Assembly (NCBI RefSeq): GCF_002204795.1
Contig: NZ_NIXO01000017.1
Coordinates: forward strand, 1-64,000
Length of the DNA stretch: 64,000 bases
DNA from: Pseudomonas sp. K2I15
GTDB lineage: Bacteria > Pseudomonadota > Gammaproteobacteria > Pseudomonadales > Pseudomonadaceae
Direction: 5' to 3'
The notes beneath the pieces are model-generated. The model searched no databases. It was not told where the DNA came from and saw only the letters and a list, made by a program, of their open reading frames with translations. The position numbers and the translations under genes are program-made. Below are positions 47,796 through 57,254 of this stretch, one piece after another (position 1 is the stretch's first letter; the number at the start of each line of letters is the position of its first letter).

Positions 47796-48650
47796 ATGTC
47801 ACTAAATTTCCCGCTGTTGCTGGTCATCGCCGTTGCCGTTTGCGGTCTCCTGGCGTTGCTCGATCTGGTGTTCTTCGCCCCGCGTCGCCGGGCAGCCATC
47901 GCGTCCTATCAGGGCAGCGTCAGCCAGCCCGATGTGGCGGTGGTCGAGAAACTGAACAAAGAGCCAATGCTGGTTGAATACGGCAAATCGTTCTTCCCGG
48001 TGTTGTTCATCGTGCTGGTGCTGCGTTCGTTCCTGGTGGAACCGTTTCAGATCCCTTCGGGCTCGATGAAACCGACCCTGGACGTGGGCGACTTCATCCT
48101 TGTGAACAAGTTTTCTTACGGGATCCGCTTGCCGGTGATCGACAAGAAAGTTATCGAGATCGGTGACCCGCAGCGCGGCGATGTGATGGTGTTTCGCTAC
48201 CCAAGCGACCCTAACGTCAACTACATCAAGCGTGTAGTGGGCCTGCCGGGCGACGTGATTCGCTACACCAGCGACAAGCGCCTGTTCGTCAATGGCGAGT
48301 CGGTGGCAGAGAAACTGATCGGTTCCGAGCCGAACACCCTGGGCAGCGCCGAGCTGTACCAGGAGAAACTCGGGGCGGTAGAGCACGAAATCCGCAAGGA
48401 AATGAGCCGCTACCGTTCGCCGCCTGACAACCAGTGGACAGTGCCTGCCGGGCACTACTTCATGATGGGCGACAACCGCGACAACTCTAATGACAGCCGC
48501 TACTGGGATGATCCCAATATTCCCAAGGACCTGCTGGGCATGGTCCCCGACCAGAATATCGTCGGCAAGGCCTTCGCGGTCTGGATGAGTTGGCCGGAAC
48601 CCAAGCTCAGCCACCTGCCGAACTTCTCGCGGGTCGGGCTGATCAAGTAA
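47796..48650 (+). CDS. lepB: Signal peptidase I
   Basis: A 284-residue membrane protease that removes signal peptides from exported proteins. Two N-terminal membrane helices (about 4-27 and 64-80) precede the catalytic domain. Ser90 in PSGSMKPTL and Lys145 in NYIKRVVGLPGD form the Ser/Lys dyad at the same spacing as in E. coli. The box MGDNRDNSNDSRYW is intact. It follows lepA by five bases. Only about 150 bases, without the expected small gene, separate it from rnc. Confidence 0.97.
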   Translation: MSLNFPLLLVIAVAVCGLLALLDLVFFAPRRRAAIASYQGSVSQPDVAVVEKLNKEPMLVEYGKSFFPVLFIVLVLRSFLVEPFQIPSGSMKPTLDVGDFILVNKFSYGIRLPVIDKKVIEIGDPQRGDVMVFRYPSDPNVNYIKRVVGLPGDVIRYTSDKRLFVNGESVAEKLIGSEPNTLGSAELYQEKLGAVEHEIRKEMSRYRSPPDNQWTVPAGHYFMMGDNRDNSNDSRYWDDPNIPKDLLGMVPDQNIVGKAFAVWMSWPEPKLSHLPNFSRVGLIK

Positions 48651-48653
48651 TCC

Positions 48654-48803
48654 ATGCGGCGCTGTGAACACAGCGCCGAATGCTTTTCTGGGGCTTGGAC
48701 AAACCGTCCGGCCTCAAGCAGCAACAGCCAGGATTTGAATTTGAACACAGCGTTAATCGTCGCAGGCCACCGGTGCCGCGAACTGAATGTGGGTAAACCG
48801 TGA
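48654..48803 (+). pseudogene. Possible remnant of the DUF4845 gene between lepB and rnc
   Basis: A 49-codon open frame begins four bases after lepB and ends on the rnc GTG start (GTGA overlap). Its C-terminal stretch DLNLNTALIV resembles, from memory, the RDLNLNEALTV region of DUF4845 proteins, which are encoded here in other pseudomonads (PA0769 sits between lepB PA0768 and rnc PA0770). The usual ~120-residue protein with a membrane helix is absent. The frame is either a deletion relic or a chance frame. Confidence 0.35.
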
Positions 48804-49489
48804 GCGTTTCTCTAAGCCGTCTCGAGCGTCAGCTCGGTTACACCTTCAAGGATCAGGAATTGATGATCCTTGCCCTCACACACCGCAGTTTTGCCGGGCG
48901 TAACAACGAACGCCTGGAATTCCTCGGTGATGCCATCCTCAATTTCGTTGCCGGTGAAGCCCTGTTCAATCGCTTCCCGCTGGCCCGCGAAGGCCAGTTG
49001 TCGCGTTTGCGTGCGCGCCTGGTGAAAGGCGAGACCCTGGCCGTACTGGCCCGTGGTTTCGACTTGGGCGATTACCTGCGGCTGGGTTCCGGCGAGCTGA
49101 AGAGCGGCGGTTTCCGTCGTGAGTCGATCCTGGCCGACGCCCTTGAAGCGCTGATCGGTGCGATCTACCTCGATGCAGGCATGGAAGCGGCCAAAGAGCG
49201 CGTCGTCGCCTGGCTGGCGACCGAGATCGAAAGCCTGACGCTGGTAGACACCAACAAAGATCCGAAGACCCGCCTGCAGGAATTCCTGCAGTCCCGTGGT
49301 TGCGACCTGCCGCGTTACGAAGTGGTGGATATACAGGGTGAGCCGCATTGCCGAGTCTTCTTCGTCGAATGTGAAATCACCTTACTGAATGAAAAAAGCC
49401 GAGGTCAGGGTGTGAGCCGTCGTATTGCCGAACAGGTAGCGGCCGCTGCAGCACTGATTGCCCTGGGCGTGGAGAATGGCCATGACTGA
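48800..49489 (+). CDS. rnc: Ribonuclease III
   Basis: A 229-residue double-strand-specific endoribonuclease for rRNA and mRNA processing. The catalytic signature [11 protein letters not shown] is at residues 37-47, with the second acidic cluster at [15 protein letters not shown] (about 113-127). A C-terminal double-stranded RNA-binding domain ([14 protein letters not shown]... to the [16 protein letters not shown] helix) completes it. The start is GTG. It overlaps era by eight bases, the common rnc-era arrangement. Confidence 0.97.
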   Translation: MSVSLSRLERQLGYTFKDQELMILALTHRSFAGRNNERLEFLGDAILNFVAGEALFNRFPLAREGQLSRLRARLVKGETLAVLARGFDLGDYLRLGSGELKSGGFRRESILADALEALIGAIYLDAGMEAAKERVVAWLATEIESLTLVDTNKDPKTRLQEFLQSRGCDLPRYEVVDIQGEPHCRVFFVECEITLLNEKSRGQGVSRRIAEQVAAAAALIALGVENGHD

Positions 49490-50384
49490 TTCAACCGCAA
49501 CTCGCTGTGGCTATGTTGCCATCGTCGGCCGTCCGAACGTGGGCAAGTCCACGTTGCTGAACCACATCCTGGGACAGAAGCTGGCGATCACCTCGCGCAA
49601 GCCGCAAACCACCCGCCACAACATGCTGGGCATCAAGACCGAAGGCGCGGTACAGGCTGTGTACGTTGATACCCCGGGCATGCACAAAGGTGGCGAAAAG
49701 GCCCTTAACCGCTACATGAACAAAACCGCTTCGGCGGCGTTGAAAGACGTCGACGTGGTGATCTTCGTGGTCGACCGCACCAAGTGGACCGACGAAGACC
49801 AGATGGTTCTGGAGCGCGTGCAGTACGTCACCGGCCCGTTGATCGTCGCGTTGAACAAGACCGACCGCATCGAAGACAAGGCCGAGCTGATGCCGCACCT
49901 GAGCTGGCTGCAGGAACAACTGCCGAACGCCCAGATCATGCCGATCTCGGCCCAGCACGGGCACAACCTCGAAGCCCTGGAGCGCGTGATCGCCGGGTAC
50001 CTGCCGGAGAACGAGCACTTCTTCCCGGAAGACCAGATCACCGACCGCAGCAGCCGTTTCCTCGCCGCCGAACTGGTACGCGAGAAAATCATGCGCCAGA
50101 TGGGCGCCGAGCTGCCGTACCAGATCACCGTCGAAATCGAAGAGTTCAAGCAGCAGGGCAAGACCCTGCATATCCACGCGCTGATCCTCGTCGAACGTGA
50201 CGGCCAGAAGAAAATCATCATTGGCGACAAGGGCGAGCGCATCAAGCGCATCGGTACCGAAGCGCGCAAGGACATGGAATTGCTGTTTGATTCCAAGATC
50301 ATGCTCAACCTGTGGGTGAAGGTTAAGGGTGGTTGGTCTGATGATGAGCGCGCGTTGCGTTCGTTGGGTTACGGCGACCTGTAA
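49482..50384 (+). CDS. era: GTPase Era
   Basis: A 300-residue GTPase for 30S ribosome maturation. G1 is GRPNVGKS at 16-23, G3 DTPGMHKGG, and G4 NKTD. The C-terminal KH domain ([44 protein letters not shown]) binds the 16S rRNA 3' end. ATG at 49482 was chosen because it starts the conserved region and overlaps rnc by eight bases; an in-frame upstream start inside rnc is less likely. Confidence 0.96.
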   Translation: MTDSTATRCGYVAIVGRPNVGKSTLLNHILGQKLAITSRKPQTTRHNMLGIKTEGAVQAVYVDTPGMHKGGEKALNRYMNKTASAALKDVDVVIFVVDRTKWTDEDQMVLERVQYVTGPLIVALNKTDRIEDKAELMPHLSWLQEQLPNAQIMPISAQHGHNLEALERVIAGYLPENEHFFPEDQITDRSSRFLAAELVREKIMRQMGAELPYQITVEIEEFKQQGKTLHIHALILVERDGQKKIIIGDKGERIKRIGTEARKDMELLFDSKIMLNLWVKVKGGWSDDERALRSLGYGDL

Positions 50385-50416
50385 GCCCCGGCCGGATTTG
50401 TGGATGAGGGGCTTGT

Positions 50417-50551
50417 TGTGGCGAGGGGGCTTGTCCCCCGTTGGGCTGCGAAGCAGCCCTAAAAGCAAACAATGAGGTCTTTCTGAAAGACTGCAGCTAC
50501 TTTGTTTGGGGCTGCTGCGCAGCCCAACGGGGGACAAGCCCCCTCGCCACA
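50417..50551. repeat. Intergenic inverted repeat, family B (copy 2)
   Basis: Outer arms TGTGGCGAGGGGGCTTGTCC and its complement enclose an inner GGGCTGCGAAGCAGCCC hairpin and a matching GGGGCTGCTGCGCAGCCC hairpin. It is a longer relative of the 17045-17138 element and separates era from recO. Confidence 0.88.
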
Positions 50552-50568
50552 GGAAAAGCTCCCGTCTC

Positions 50569-51258
50569 ATGTCCTCCACCCCACCCACCGGCCAACCCGC
50601 CTACGTCTTGCACAGCCGCGCCTACCGCGAGACCAGCGCCCTGGTGGACTTCCTCACGCCTCAAGGCCGCCTGCGCGCCGTCTTGCGCAGTGCACGCGGC
50701 AAGGCCGGCACCCTGGCGCGGCCTTTCGTGGCCCTCGAAGTGGAGTTTCGCGGACGCGGCGAGTTGAAGAACGTCGGTCGCATGGAAGCCGCCGGCGCCT
50801 CCAACTGGCTCAACGGTGAGGCGCTGTTCAGCGGCCTCTATCTCAACGAATTGCTGATTCGCCTGCTCCCCGCCGAAGACCCACACCCCGGCGTATTCGA
50901 CCACTACGCCGCCACCTTGCTTGCCCTCGCTGAAGGCCGCCCTTTGGAGCCGCTGCTGCGCGCATTCGAATGGCGCCTGCTGGATGACTTGGGCTACGGC
51001 TTCGAACTGAGCCAGGACCTGCACGGCGACCCCATCGCTGCCGACGGTATGTACCGCCTGCAAGTCGACGCCGGTCTGGAGCGGGTCTACCTATTGCAAC
51101 CCGGCCTGTTCCAGGGCACCGAGCTTTTGGCCATGAGCAAAGCCGACTGGACCGCCCCCGGCGCTTTGTCGGCCGCCAAGCGCCTGATGCGCCAGGCGCT
51201 GGCCGTGCATTTGGGCGGTCGGCCACTGGTCAGCCGCGAGTTGTTTCGAAAGCCCTGA
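50569..51258 (+). CDS. recO: DNA repair protein RecO
   Basis: A 229-residue recombination mediator that, with RecF and RecR, loads RecA onto SSB-coated DNA. The N-terminal OB-fold is seen at about 10-80 ([36 protein letters not shown]), followed by the helical domain with [25 protein letters not shown]. No zinc-finger cysteines are present, as is usual in gamma-proteobacterial RecO. ATG at 50569 was chosen because the frame upstream runs into the repeat element. Confidence 0.94.
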   Translation: MSSTPPTGQPAYVLHSRAYRETSALVDFLTPQGRLRAVLRSARGKAGTLARPFVALEVEFRGRGELKNVGRMEAAGASNWLNGEALFSGLYLNELLIRLLPAEDPHPGVFDHYAATLLALAEGRPLEPLLRAFEWRLLDDLGYGFELSQDLHGDPIAADGMYRLQVDAGLERVYLLQPGLFQGTELLAMSKADWTAPGALSAAKRLMRQALAVHLGGRPLVSRELFRKP

Positions 51259-51310
51259 CATCCCCGTGTATGCTGTGCAGCGATTCCTTCCCTCTTCAGG
51301 AGCGCTTTTC

Positions 51311-52054
51311 GTGACCACCAGCAATCGCATTCTTCTCGGCGTGAACATCGACCACGTAGCCACCCTGCGCCAGGCCCGGGGCACCCGTTACCCGGATCCG
51401 GTCAAGGCCGCGCTGGACGCCGAAGAAGCAGGCGCCGACGGCATCACCGTGCACCTGCGCGAAGACCGCCGCCACATCCAGGAGCGCGACGTGCTGTTGC
51501 TCAAGGACGTGCTGCAAACCCGCATGAACTTCGAAATGGGCGTGACCGAAGAAATGATGGCGTTCGCCGAACGCATCCGCCCGGCGCATATCTGCCTGGT
51601 GCCGGAAACCCGCCAGGAACTGACCACCGAAGGTGGCCTTGATGTGGCCGGCCAGGAAGCGCGGATCAAGGCCGCGGTGGAGCGCTTGTCGAAGATCGGC
51701 AGTGAAGTCTCGCTGTTCATCGACGCCGACGAGCGCCAGATCGAAGCCTCGCGCCGTGTGGGTGCCCCGGCCATCGAACTGCACACCGGCCGTTACGCCG
51801 ATGCCACCACGCCGACCGAAGTCGCCGACGAATTGCAGCGCATCATCGACGGCGTCAACTGCGGCCTGGGCGAAGGCCTGATCGTCAATGCCGGCCATGG
51901 CCTGCACTACCACAACGTCGAAGCCGTGGCCGCGATCAAGGGCATCAACGAGTTGAACATCGGCCATGCGCTGGTGGCGCACGCGCTGTTCGTCGGTTTC
52001 AAAGGTGCCGTCGCCGAGATGAAAGCCTTGATTCTGGCTGCTGCCAAACATTAA
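51311..52054 (+). CDS. pdxJ: Pyridoxine 5'-phosphate synthase
   Basis: A 247-residue TIM-barrel enzyme that condenses 1-deoxy-D-xylulose 5-phosphate with 3-amino-1-hydroxyacetone 1-phosphate to make pyridoxine 5'-phosphate. Family blocks are [32 protein letters not shown] and [15 protein letters not shown] start at 51311 follows AGGAG and begins the conserved region; the in-frame upstream ATG (51266) lies before the Shine-Dalgarno. The recO-pdxJ order is standard. Confidence 0.96.
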   Translation: MTTSNRILLGVNIDHVATLRQARGTRYPDPVKAALDAEEAGADGITVHLREDRRHIQERDVLLLKDVLQTRMNFEMGVTEEMMAFAERIRPAHICLVPETRQELTTEGGLDVAGQEARIKAAVERLSKIGSEVSLFIDADERQIEASRRVGAPAIELHTGRYADATTPTEVADELQRIIDGVNCGLGEGLIVNAGHGLHYHNVEAVAAIKGINELNIGHALVAHALFVGFKGAVAEMKALILAAAKH

Positions 52055-52073
52055 AAAAGCGCTGAAGATCAAA

Positions 52074-52162
52074 TGTGGGAGCGGGCTTGCTCGCGAAGGC
52101 GGTGTGCCAGGGTCAGATGGGCCGACTGACACACCGCCTTCGCGAGCAAGCCCGCTCCCACA
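52074..52162. repeat. Intergenic inverted repeat, family A (copy 8)
   Basis: Full copy with TGTGGGAGCGGGCTTGCTC arms and AAGGCGGTGTG/CACACCGCCTT inner arms. It is 20 bases after pdxJ. Confidence 0.9.
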
Positions 52163-52256
52163 TGGGTCAATGCGAACCCTTACTGTTTAGGTGATGCCGG
52201 TGTATGGTATCTGCCCTTTGCGGGTCTCGGACTCGCGGCAGATACGTGAGGTTGTT

Positions 52257-53636
52257 GTGTCCCAATCGTTTTCCCGTCGACAAATCCTGGGTGGTCTGGC
52301 CGGTCTCGCCGTAGTGGGCGTCGGCGCCGGTGGCGCTTACCGCTACTGGCTGGGCAAGGTCGCCGAGGCCGAAGCGGGGCACGATTACGAACTGATCGCT
52401 GCACCGCTGGACGTGGAACTGGTGCCGGGGCACAAGACCGAAGCCTGGGCCTTTGGCCCTTCGGCGCCGGGCACCGAATTGCGGGTGCGCCAGGGTGAAT
52501 GGCTGCGGGTGCGGTTTATCAACCACTTGCCGGTTGCCACCACCATCCACTGGCACGGCATTCGCCTGCCGCTGGAAATGGACGGCGTGCCCTACGTCTC
52601 GCAACTGCCGGTACTGCCGGGCGAATACTTCGACTACAAATTCCGCGTGCCCGATGCCGGCAGCTACTGGTATCACCCGCACGTGAACAGCAGCGAAGAA
52701 CTGGGCCGTGGCCTGGTGGGCCCGCTGATCATCGAAGAGCGCGAACCCACCGGTTTCAAACACGAACGCACGCTGAGCCTGAAAAGCTGGCACGTGGACG
52801 AAGAGGGCGCCTTTGTCGCCTTCAGCATTCCCCGCGAAGCGGCCCGTGGTGGCACCGCCGGGCGCCTGTCGACCATCAATGGCGTGTCCCAGGCGGTGAT
52901 CGATTTACCGGCCGGGCAGATCACCCGCGTGCGCCTGCTCAACCTCGACAACACCCTGACCTATCGCATCAACATCCCCGACGTTGAAGCGCAGATCTAT
53001 GCCCTGGACGGCAACCCCGTCGAGCCGCGCCCGTTGGGCAAGGAATACTGGCTGGGCCCCGGCATGCGCATTTGCCTGGCGATCAAGGCGCCTCCCGCCG
53101 GTGAAGAGTTGTCGATCCGCAACGGGCCGGTACGCCTGGGCACCTTCCGCTCGGTCGCCAGCACCGACGCGCCCACCGAATGGCCGCCCGCGTTGCCCGC
53201 CAACCCGATTTCCGAGCCGGACCTGGCCAATGCCGAGAAACTCAACTTCAATTTCGAATGGGTTGGATCGGTCTCGGTGAACGTGGACAATAAGCCGCCG
53301 AGCCTGTGGCAGATCAACGGCCAGGCCTGGGACATCACCGACAAGACCTGCGCCGACCGCCCGATTGCCAAGCTTGAAAAGGGCAAGAGCTACATTTTCG
53401 AATTGAAAAACATGACCCAATACCAACACCCGATCCACCTGCACGGCATGAGTTTCAAGGTCATCGCCTCGAACCGCCACAAGGTGATTCCGTACTTCAC
53501 CGACACCTACCTGCTGGGCAAGAACGAACGTGCCCGCGTGGCGTTGGTGGCGGATAACCCGGGTGTCTGGATGTTCCACTGCCATGTGATCGACCACATG
53601 GAAACCGGCCTGATGGCCGCCATCGAGGTGGCGTGA
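52257..53636 (+). CDS. Tat-exported multicopper oxidase
   Basis: A 459-residue multicopper oxidase. The N-terminus is a Tat signal (SRRQILGGLAGLAVVGVGAGG). Copper motifs are HWHG (about residue 98), HPHVNSS, HPIHLHG and HCHVIDHMETG, giving the type 1 and trinuclear centres. Length is that of small three-domain enzymes. A GTG start at 52257 follows TGAGG and directly begins the Tat signal. Substrate unknown; Cu(I), other metals or phenols are usual. It ends by overlapping tadA (TGATG). Confidence 0.88.
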   Translation: MSQSFSRRQILGGLAGLAVVGVGAGGAYRYWLGKVAEAEAGHDYELIAAPLDVELVPGHKTEAWAFGPSAPGTELRVRQGEWLRVRFINHLPVATTIHWHGIRLPLEMDGVPYVSQLPVLPGEYFDYKFRVPDAGSYWYHPHVNSSEELGRGLVGPLIIEEREPTGFKHERTLSLKSWHVDEEGAFVAFSIPREAARGGTAGRLSTINGVSQAVIDLPAGQITRVRLLNLDNTLTYRINIPDVEAQIYALDGNPVEPRPLGKEYWLGPGMRICLAIKAPPAGEELSIRNGPVRLGTFRSVASTDAPTEWPPALPANPISEPDLANAEKLNFNFEWVGSVSVNVDNKPPSLWQINGQAWDITDKTCADRPIAKLEKGKSYIFELKNMTQYQHPIHLHGMSFKVIASNRHKVIPYFTDTYLLGKNERARVALVADNPGVWMFHCHVIDHMETGLMAAIEVA

Positions 53637-54133
53637 TGCGCCAGATTCGCCCTATGGCGATTATCGACCGCAGCCGCGATCAGGACTTCATGCGTGAAGC
53701 GCTGGCCCTGGCCGCCCAGGGCGCCGCGCTGGGCGAAGTGCCGGTGGGCGCGGTGCTGGTGCAGGATGGCGCAATCATCGGGCGCGGCTTCAACTGCCCC
53801 ATCAGCGGCAACGACCCCAGTGCGCATGCCGAGATGGTTGCGATTCGCGCGGCTGCCCAGGCCGTGAGCAATTACCGGCTGCCGGGCAGTACGCTCTATG
53901 TGACGCTGGAGCCGTGCAGCATGTGCGCCGGGCTGATCGTGCACTCGCGGATTGCCCGCGTGGTGTACGGCGCGCTGGAGCCGAAAGCCGGGATTGTGCA
54001 AAGCCAGGGGCAGTTTTTTACCCAGGGCTTTCTCAACCATCGGGTGCTGTATGAGGGCGGCGTGTTGGCCGAAGAGTGCGGGACGGTGTTGAGCGAGTTC
54101 TTCAAGGCGCGAAGAGCCAAGCCAACACTCTAG
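53636..54133 (+). CDS. tadA: tRNA-specific adenosine(34) deaminase TadA
   Basis: A 165-residue zinc deaminase that converts adenosine 34 of tRNA-Arg to inosine. The HAE zinc/proton-shuttle motif is at residues 64-66 and the PCSMC zinc ligands are Cys94 and Cys97. The start ATG at 53636 overlaps the stop of the multicopper oxidase gene; a later ATG at 53654 is also possible. Translational coupling to an exported oxidase is unusual for this essential tRNA enzyme. Confidence 0.94.
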   Translation: MRQIRPMAIIDRSRDQDFMREALALAAQGAALGEVPVGAVLVQDGAIIGRGFNCPISGNDPSAHAEMVAIRAAAQAVSNYRLPGSTLYVTLEPCSMCAGLIVHSRIARVVYGALEPKAGIVQSQGQFFTQGFLNHRVLYEGGVLAEECGTVLSEFFKARRAKPTL

Positions 54134-54150
54134 AGAACACCGAGGGCCAA

Positions 54151-54238
54151 TGTGTGTGGGCTTGCTCGCGAATGCGGTGTGTCAGTCAATACAGGTGCTG
54201 ACTGATCCACCGCATTCGCGAGCAAGCCCGCTCCCACA
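54151..54238. repeat. Intergenic inverted repeat, family A with truncated left arm (copy 9)
   Basis: The right arm is consensus (GAGCAAGCCCGCTCCCACA), but the left arm reads TGTGTGTGGGCTTGCTCGCG and lacks the GAGCG block. It lies between the convergent tadA and cmoB genes. Confidence 0.85.
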
Positions 54239-54271
54239 TTTTTGATCTCCACTGCTCTGGGAGATTGGGGG

Positions 54272-55228
54272 TTACTTCTTGGCGACAATCACTGCCCGCA
54301 TCGGCGCTGGCAGCCCTTCGAGGGTCTTGCTGTGATCTTCAGGGTCCAGGAAGTCGCTGAGGGACTGATACTTCATCCACTCCGTGCCGCGCTGTTCCTC
54401 GATCGTCGTCACGCTCACATCCACACAACGCACATCACTGAAGCCTGCACGCCGTAGCCACAGCATCAGCGCCGGCACCGACGGCAGGAACCACACGTTG
54501 CGCATCTGCGCGTAGCGATCTTCCGGCACCAGCACCTGTTGCTGATCGCCTTCAACCACCAACGTCTCCAACACCAATTCACCGCCCTTCACCAGGCAAT
54601 CTTTCAGCGCCAGCAAATGCTCGATCGGCGAACGACGGTGATAGAACACGCCCATGGAAAACACTGTGTCGAAGCCTTCCATATTCGGCGGCAGGTCTTC
54701 AAACGGGAATGGCAGGTGCCAGGCCTTAGGCGTCGACAGGTAACGCTGCACCGCCTGGAACTGGCAGAAGAACAGCCAGTTGGGGTCGACGCCAATCACG
54801 CTGTCTGCCCCCGCGCCGAGCATGCGCCACATGTAATAGCCGTTGCCGCAGCCCACATCGAGGATGCGTTTGCCCTTGAGGTCCAGGTGCGGCGCGACCC
54901 GCGACCACTTCCAGTCCGAGCGCCATTCGGTGTCGACGTGCACGCCGAACAGATCAAACGGACCCTTGCGCCACGGGCACAACCCCATCAGTGCGGTGCG
55001 CATTTGCGCGCGGGTTTCATCGTCGCAATCGGTGTCCAGCACCAGGCCGTTCAGCAGGTCGATTTCACTGGGCATGATCTTCGGCAGCGCATCCAGCGCG
55101 CTTTGCCAGCGTTCCAGGTCGCCGTGACCCTTCTCCATCTTCGCATCGAGTTGCGCTTGCAGGCCTTGGGCCCATACGGCCAGGGGAGTGCCGACCAGAT
55201 GGCGGGCGAGGGGAGACAGATCAATCAT
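54272..55228 (-). CDS. cmoB: tRNA 5-carboxymethoxyuridine synthase CmoB
   Basis: A 318-residue carboxymethyltransferase that uses carboxy-S-adenosyl-methionine to turn 5-hydroxyuridine 34 into 5-carboxymethoxyuridine in tRNA. The nucleotide-binding motif is [19 protein letters not shown], preceded by an N-terminal helical domain (about 1-100). The WRSDWKWSR and [13 protein letters not shown] segments are typical. It overlaps cmoA by four bases, so product and consumer of the cofactor are co-expressed. Confidence 0.95.
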   Translation of the reverse strand: MIDLSPLARHLVGTPLAVWAQGLQAQLDAKMEKGHGDLERWQSALDALPKIMPSEIDLLNGLVLDTDCDDETRAQMRTALMGLCPWRKGPFDLFGVHVDTEWRSDWKWSRVAPHLDLKGKRILDVGCGNGYYMWRMLGAGADSVIGVDPNWLFFCQFQAVQRYLSTPKAWHLPFPFEDLPPNMEGFDTVFSMGVFYHRRSPIEHLLALKDCLVKGGELVLETLVVEGDQQQVLVPEDRYAQMRNVWFLPSVPALMLWLRRAGFSDVRCVDVSVTTIEEQRGTEWMKYQSLSDFLDPEDHSKTLEGLPAPMRAVIVAKK

Positions 55229-55968
55229 GGCAAGGCAATCAACGAGGAAAAGTTAAGACACTGGAACCACGGCACGACTTTCGAGAACCCGGCCGCCAGC
55301 AGGCGTTCGCGGTGTTCTTCGAGGCTGTCGGGCTTCATGACGTTTTCGATGGCGCTGCGCTTCTGGGCGATTTCCAGTTCGCTGTAGCCGTTGGCGCGCT
55401 TGAAGGCGATATGTAAATCGGTGAGCAGCGCGTGTTCTTGCGAATCATTGAAGCGCAGCTTTTCCGAGAGGATCAACGCGCCGCCCGGCAGCAGCGACTG
55501 GCGAATGCGCGAGAGCAAGGCCAGGCGCTGTTCGGGGGCGATAAATTGCAGGGTGAAGTTCAGCGCCACGACCGAAGCTGGCTGGAATTGCAGCGCGAGG
55601 ATATCGCCCTCGATCACGTCCACCGGCAGCAACTCCTGGAACATCGAGTCCTGGCCATTGAGGTATTCGCGGCAACGCTCGACCATCGCCGCCGAGTTAT
55701 CCACAGCGATCACCCGGCAACCGTCGGTGCGCACGTGACGGCGCAGGGCCTGGGTCACCGCGCCGAGGGACGAACCAAGGTCGTAGAGCACGCTATTGGG
55801 CTGGGCAAACTGCGCCGCCAGCACGCCGAGGTTCTCGACGATGGTCGGGTAACCGGGCACCGAGCGCTTGATCATGTCCGGGAAAACCCGCACCACGTCT
55901 TCGTTGAAGGCGAAGTCCGGCACCTGGGGCAGGGGCTGGGCGAATAGGCGATCGGGTTCTTTGCTCAC
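55225..55968 (-). CDS. cmoA: Carboxy-S-adenosyl-L-methionine synthase CmoA
   Basis: A 247-residue SAM-dependent enzyme that converts SAM and prephenate into carboxy-SAM for CmoB. The SAM motif is [15 protein letters not shown] and the family N-terminus [25 protein letters not shown] is present. It is translationally coupled to the downstream cmoB (ATGA overlap). The upstream lysoplasmalogenase gene is 36 bases away on the same strand. Confidence 0.95.
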   Translation of the reverse strand: MSKEPDRLFAQPLPQVPDFAFNEDVVRVFPDMIKRSVPGYPTIVENLGVLAAQFAQPNSVLYDLGSSLGAVTQALRRHVRTDGCRVIAVDNSAAMVERCREYLNGQDSMFQELLPVDVIEGDILALQFQPASVVALNFTLQFIAPEQRLALLSRIRQSLLPGGALILSEKLRFNDSQEHALLTDLHIAFKRANGYSELEIAQKRSAIENVMKPDSLEEHRERLLAAGFSKVVPWFQCLNFSSLIALP

Positions 55969-56004
55969 GGCTGTTCCGGCGACGAGGGGGAAAAGGCCGG
56001 CATT

Positions 56005-56661
56005 TTAGCCAAATTGGTCTTCGGATGCGCGGGTTGTCTGATGGAACGCCGATGCGGTGATTCCCCACTGCCCCAGCCAATAGCTGACGATCAGCAAATA
56101 CGGCGCCGCTTCAAACGCCACCACAAACCGATTGATCCCGATCAGCGTGTCGGAAAACACAAACGACACCGCGCCCGCCGCCGCCAGGTACGCCGAGCGT
56201 TTGGGCACTTCGCTGCCCAATCGCGCCAGCGCCCGCCAGAGCATGGCGCTGATCACCAATGCGTAAACCACCACCGGCACCAGCAATGGGCCAAGGCCGT
56301 GGGATATCAGGATGCTCAGCAAGATCGCGCCAACCACCAGCGCCAACACCAGTGGCAAGATCGCCGGGCGGCGGCAGTCGCTCAAGTAGGCTTTCAGGTA
56401 CGCCAGGTGCGCGAACAAAAACGCGCCGAGGCCAAAGATGAACAAGTCGCCGGGCCAGGCCAGCAGCACATCGCCCACCAGTGAAAAAATCAGCCCCAGG
56501 CTGATCCAGCGTCGATAGTCGGTGGGCGGCGCATCATGCAGCCAGCCCAGCAGCGCCAGCACCGGCAGCGGCTTGACGAGCAAGCAGAGCAGGGTGGCGT
56601 GGGTGCTCAGGCCGTAGATAAAGGTCACCGCACCCATCAACGCAAGGATCATCCATGGCAT
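56005..56661 (-). CDS. Lysoplasmalogenase family (YhhN/TMEM86) membrane protein
   Basis: A 218-residue integral membrane protein with about eight hydrophobic segments, matching the YhhN family. The blocks KPLPVLALLGWL, SLVGDVLLAWPGDLFIFGLGAFLFAHLAYL and GAVSFVFSDTLIGINRF are diagnostic. Human TMEM86B hydrolyses lysoplasmalogen; the bacterial substrate is uncertain. Its ATG lies one base past the stop of the inhibitor gene upstream, suggesting an operon with it and cmoAB. Confidence 0.85.
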   Translation of the reverse strand: MPWMILALMGAVTFIYGLSTHATLLCLLVKPLPVLALLGWLHDAPPTDYRRWISLGLIFSLVGDVLLAWPGDLFIFGLGAFLFAHLAYLKAYLSDCRRPAILPLVLALVVGAILLSILISHGLGPLLVPVVVYALVISAMLWRALARLGSEVPKRSAYLAAAGAVSFVFSDTLIGINRFVVAFEAAPYLLIVSYWLGQWGITASAFHQTTRASEDQFG

Positions 56662-56662
56662 A

Positions 56663-57055
56663 TCAGTTCACCGTAATGGCGCAGTCGAAGGTTTCGGCCG
56701 GTTCTGCTTCCGGCTCCCAGGGTTGTTGTGAGGTGAGGCGCAAACGGCCCTGGCCTGCATTAGAGGCCTGGAAGCGCCAGGTGGACTGGCCGCCACTGCC
56801 GACTACGCCGGTGTCTTCGGTGTTGCTGTAGACCTCGGGGCTGAGGCTGCGCAGCACACCGCCGGCCGAGTCCTGGATGGCCCAGCGGTAACCGGTGGTG
56901 GGGTTGCTGGGCAGGGTCAGGATCAGGTTTTGCCCGGTTTTGAGTTGCAGCGGGCAAGCGCTCTGTTTTTCCACGGTGACGTTTTGCTTCGGCGCACTGG
57001 CACAGGCGGCGAGCAGGCAAAGGCTCAGGGGGAGAAGCAGGCGGGCAGCGGTCAT
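56663..57055 (-). CDS. icp: Chagasin-type (I42) cysteine peptidase inhibitor lipoprotein
   Basis: A 130-residue secreted protein of the I42 family. The lipoprotein signal ends in LLAAC, giving a lipidated cysteine at about residue 17. The inhibitor loops NPTTGYRW and GSGGQSTWRFQA and the final PWEP segment follow the chagasin pattern. ATG at 57055 begins the lipoprotein signal; the longer frame upstream runs through the repeat element. P. aeruginosa has icp next to asrA (PA0778-PA0779), as here. Confidence 0.83.
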   Translation of the reverse strand: MTAARLLLPLSLCLLAACASAPKQNVTVEKQSACPLQLKTGQNLILTLPSNPTTGYRWAIQDSAGGVLRSLSPEVYSNTEDTGVVGSGGQSTWRFQASNAGQGRLRLTSQQPWEPEAEPAETFDCAITVN

Positions 57056-57139
57056 GGGGGCTCCGTTGTTTGGCGACGAAGGGCGAGCATAACCGAAGAT
57101 GAGACAAGGTGTGACAGATGGCGTTGTGTTGGCTGCACC

Positions 57140-57233
57140 GGCCCCTTCGCGAGCAAGCCCGCTCCCACATTCGACCGCATTCCAAAGGATGAACTCGGTC
57201 AAGTGTGGGAGCGGGCTTGCTCGCGAAGGGGCC
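57140..57233. repeat. Intergenic inverted repeat, family A in opposite arrangement (copy 10)
   Basis: The arms are reversed relative to the other copies: GGCCCCTTCGCGAGCAAGCC comes first and its complement last, with the TGTGGG ends facing inward. It separates the inhibitor start from the Lon 3' end. Confidence 0.87.
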
Positions 57234-57254
57234 AGCTCAGACACTACATAACGG

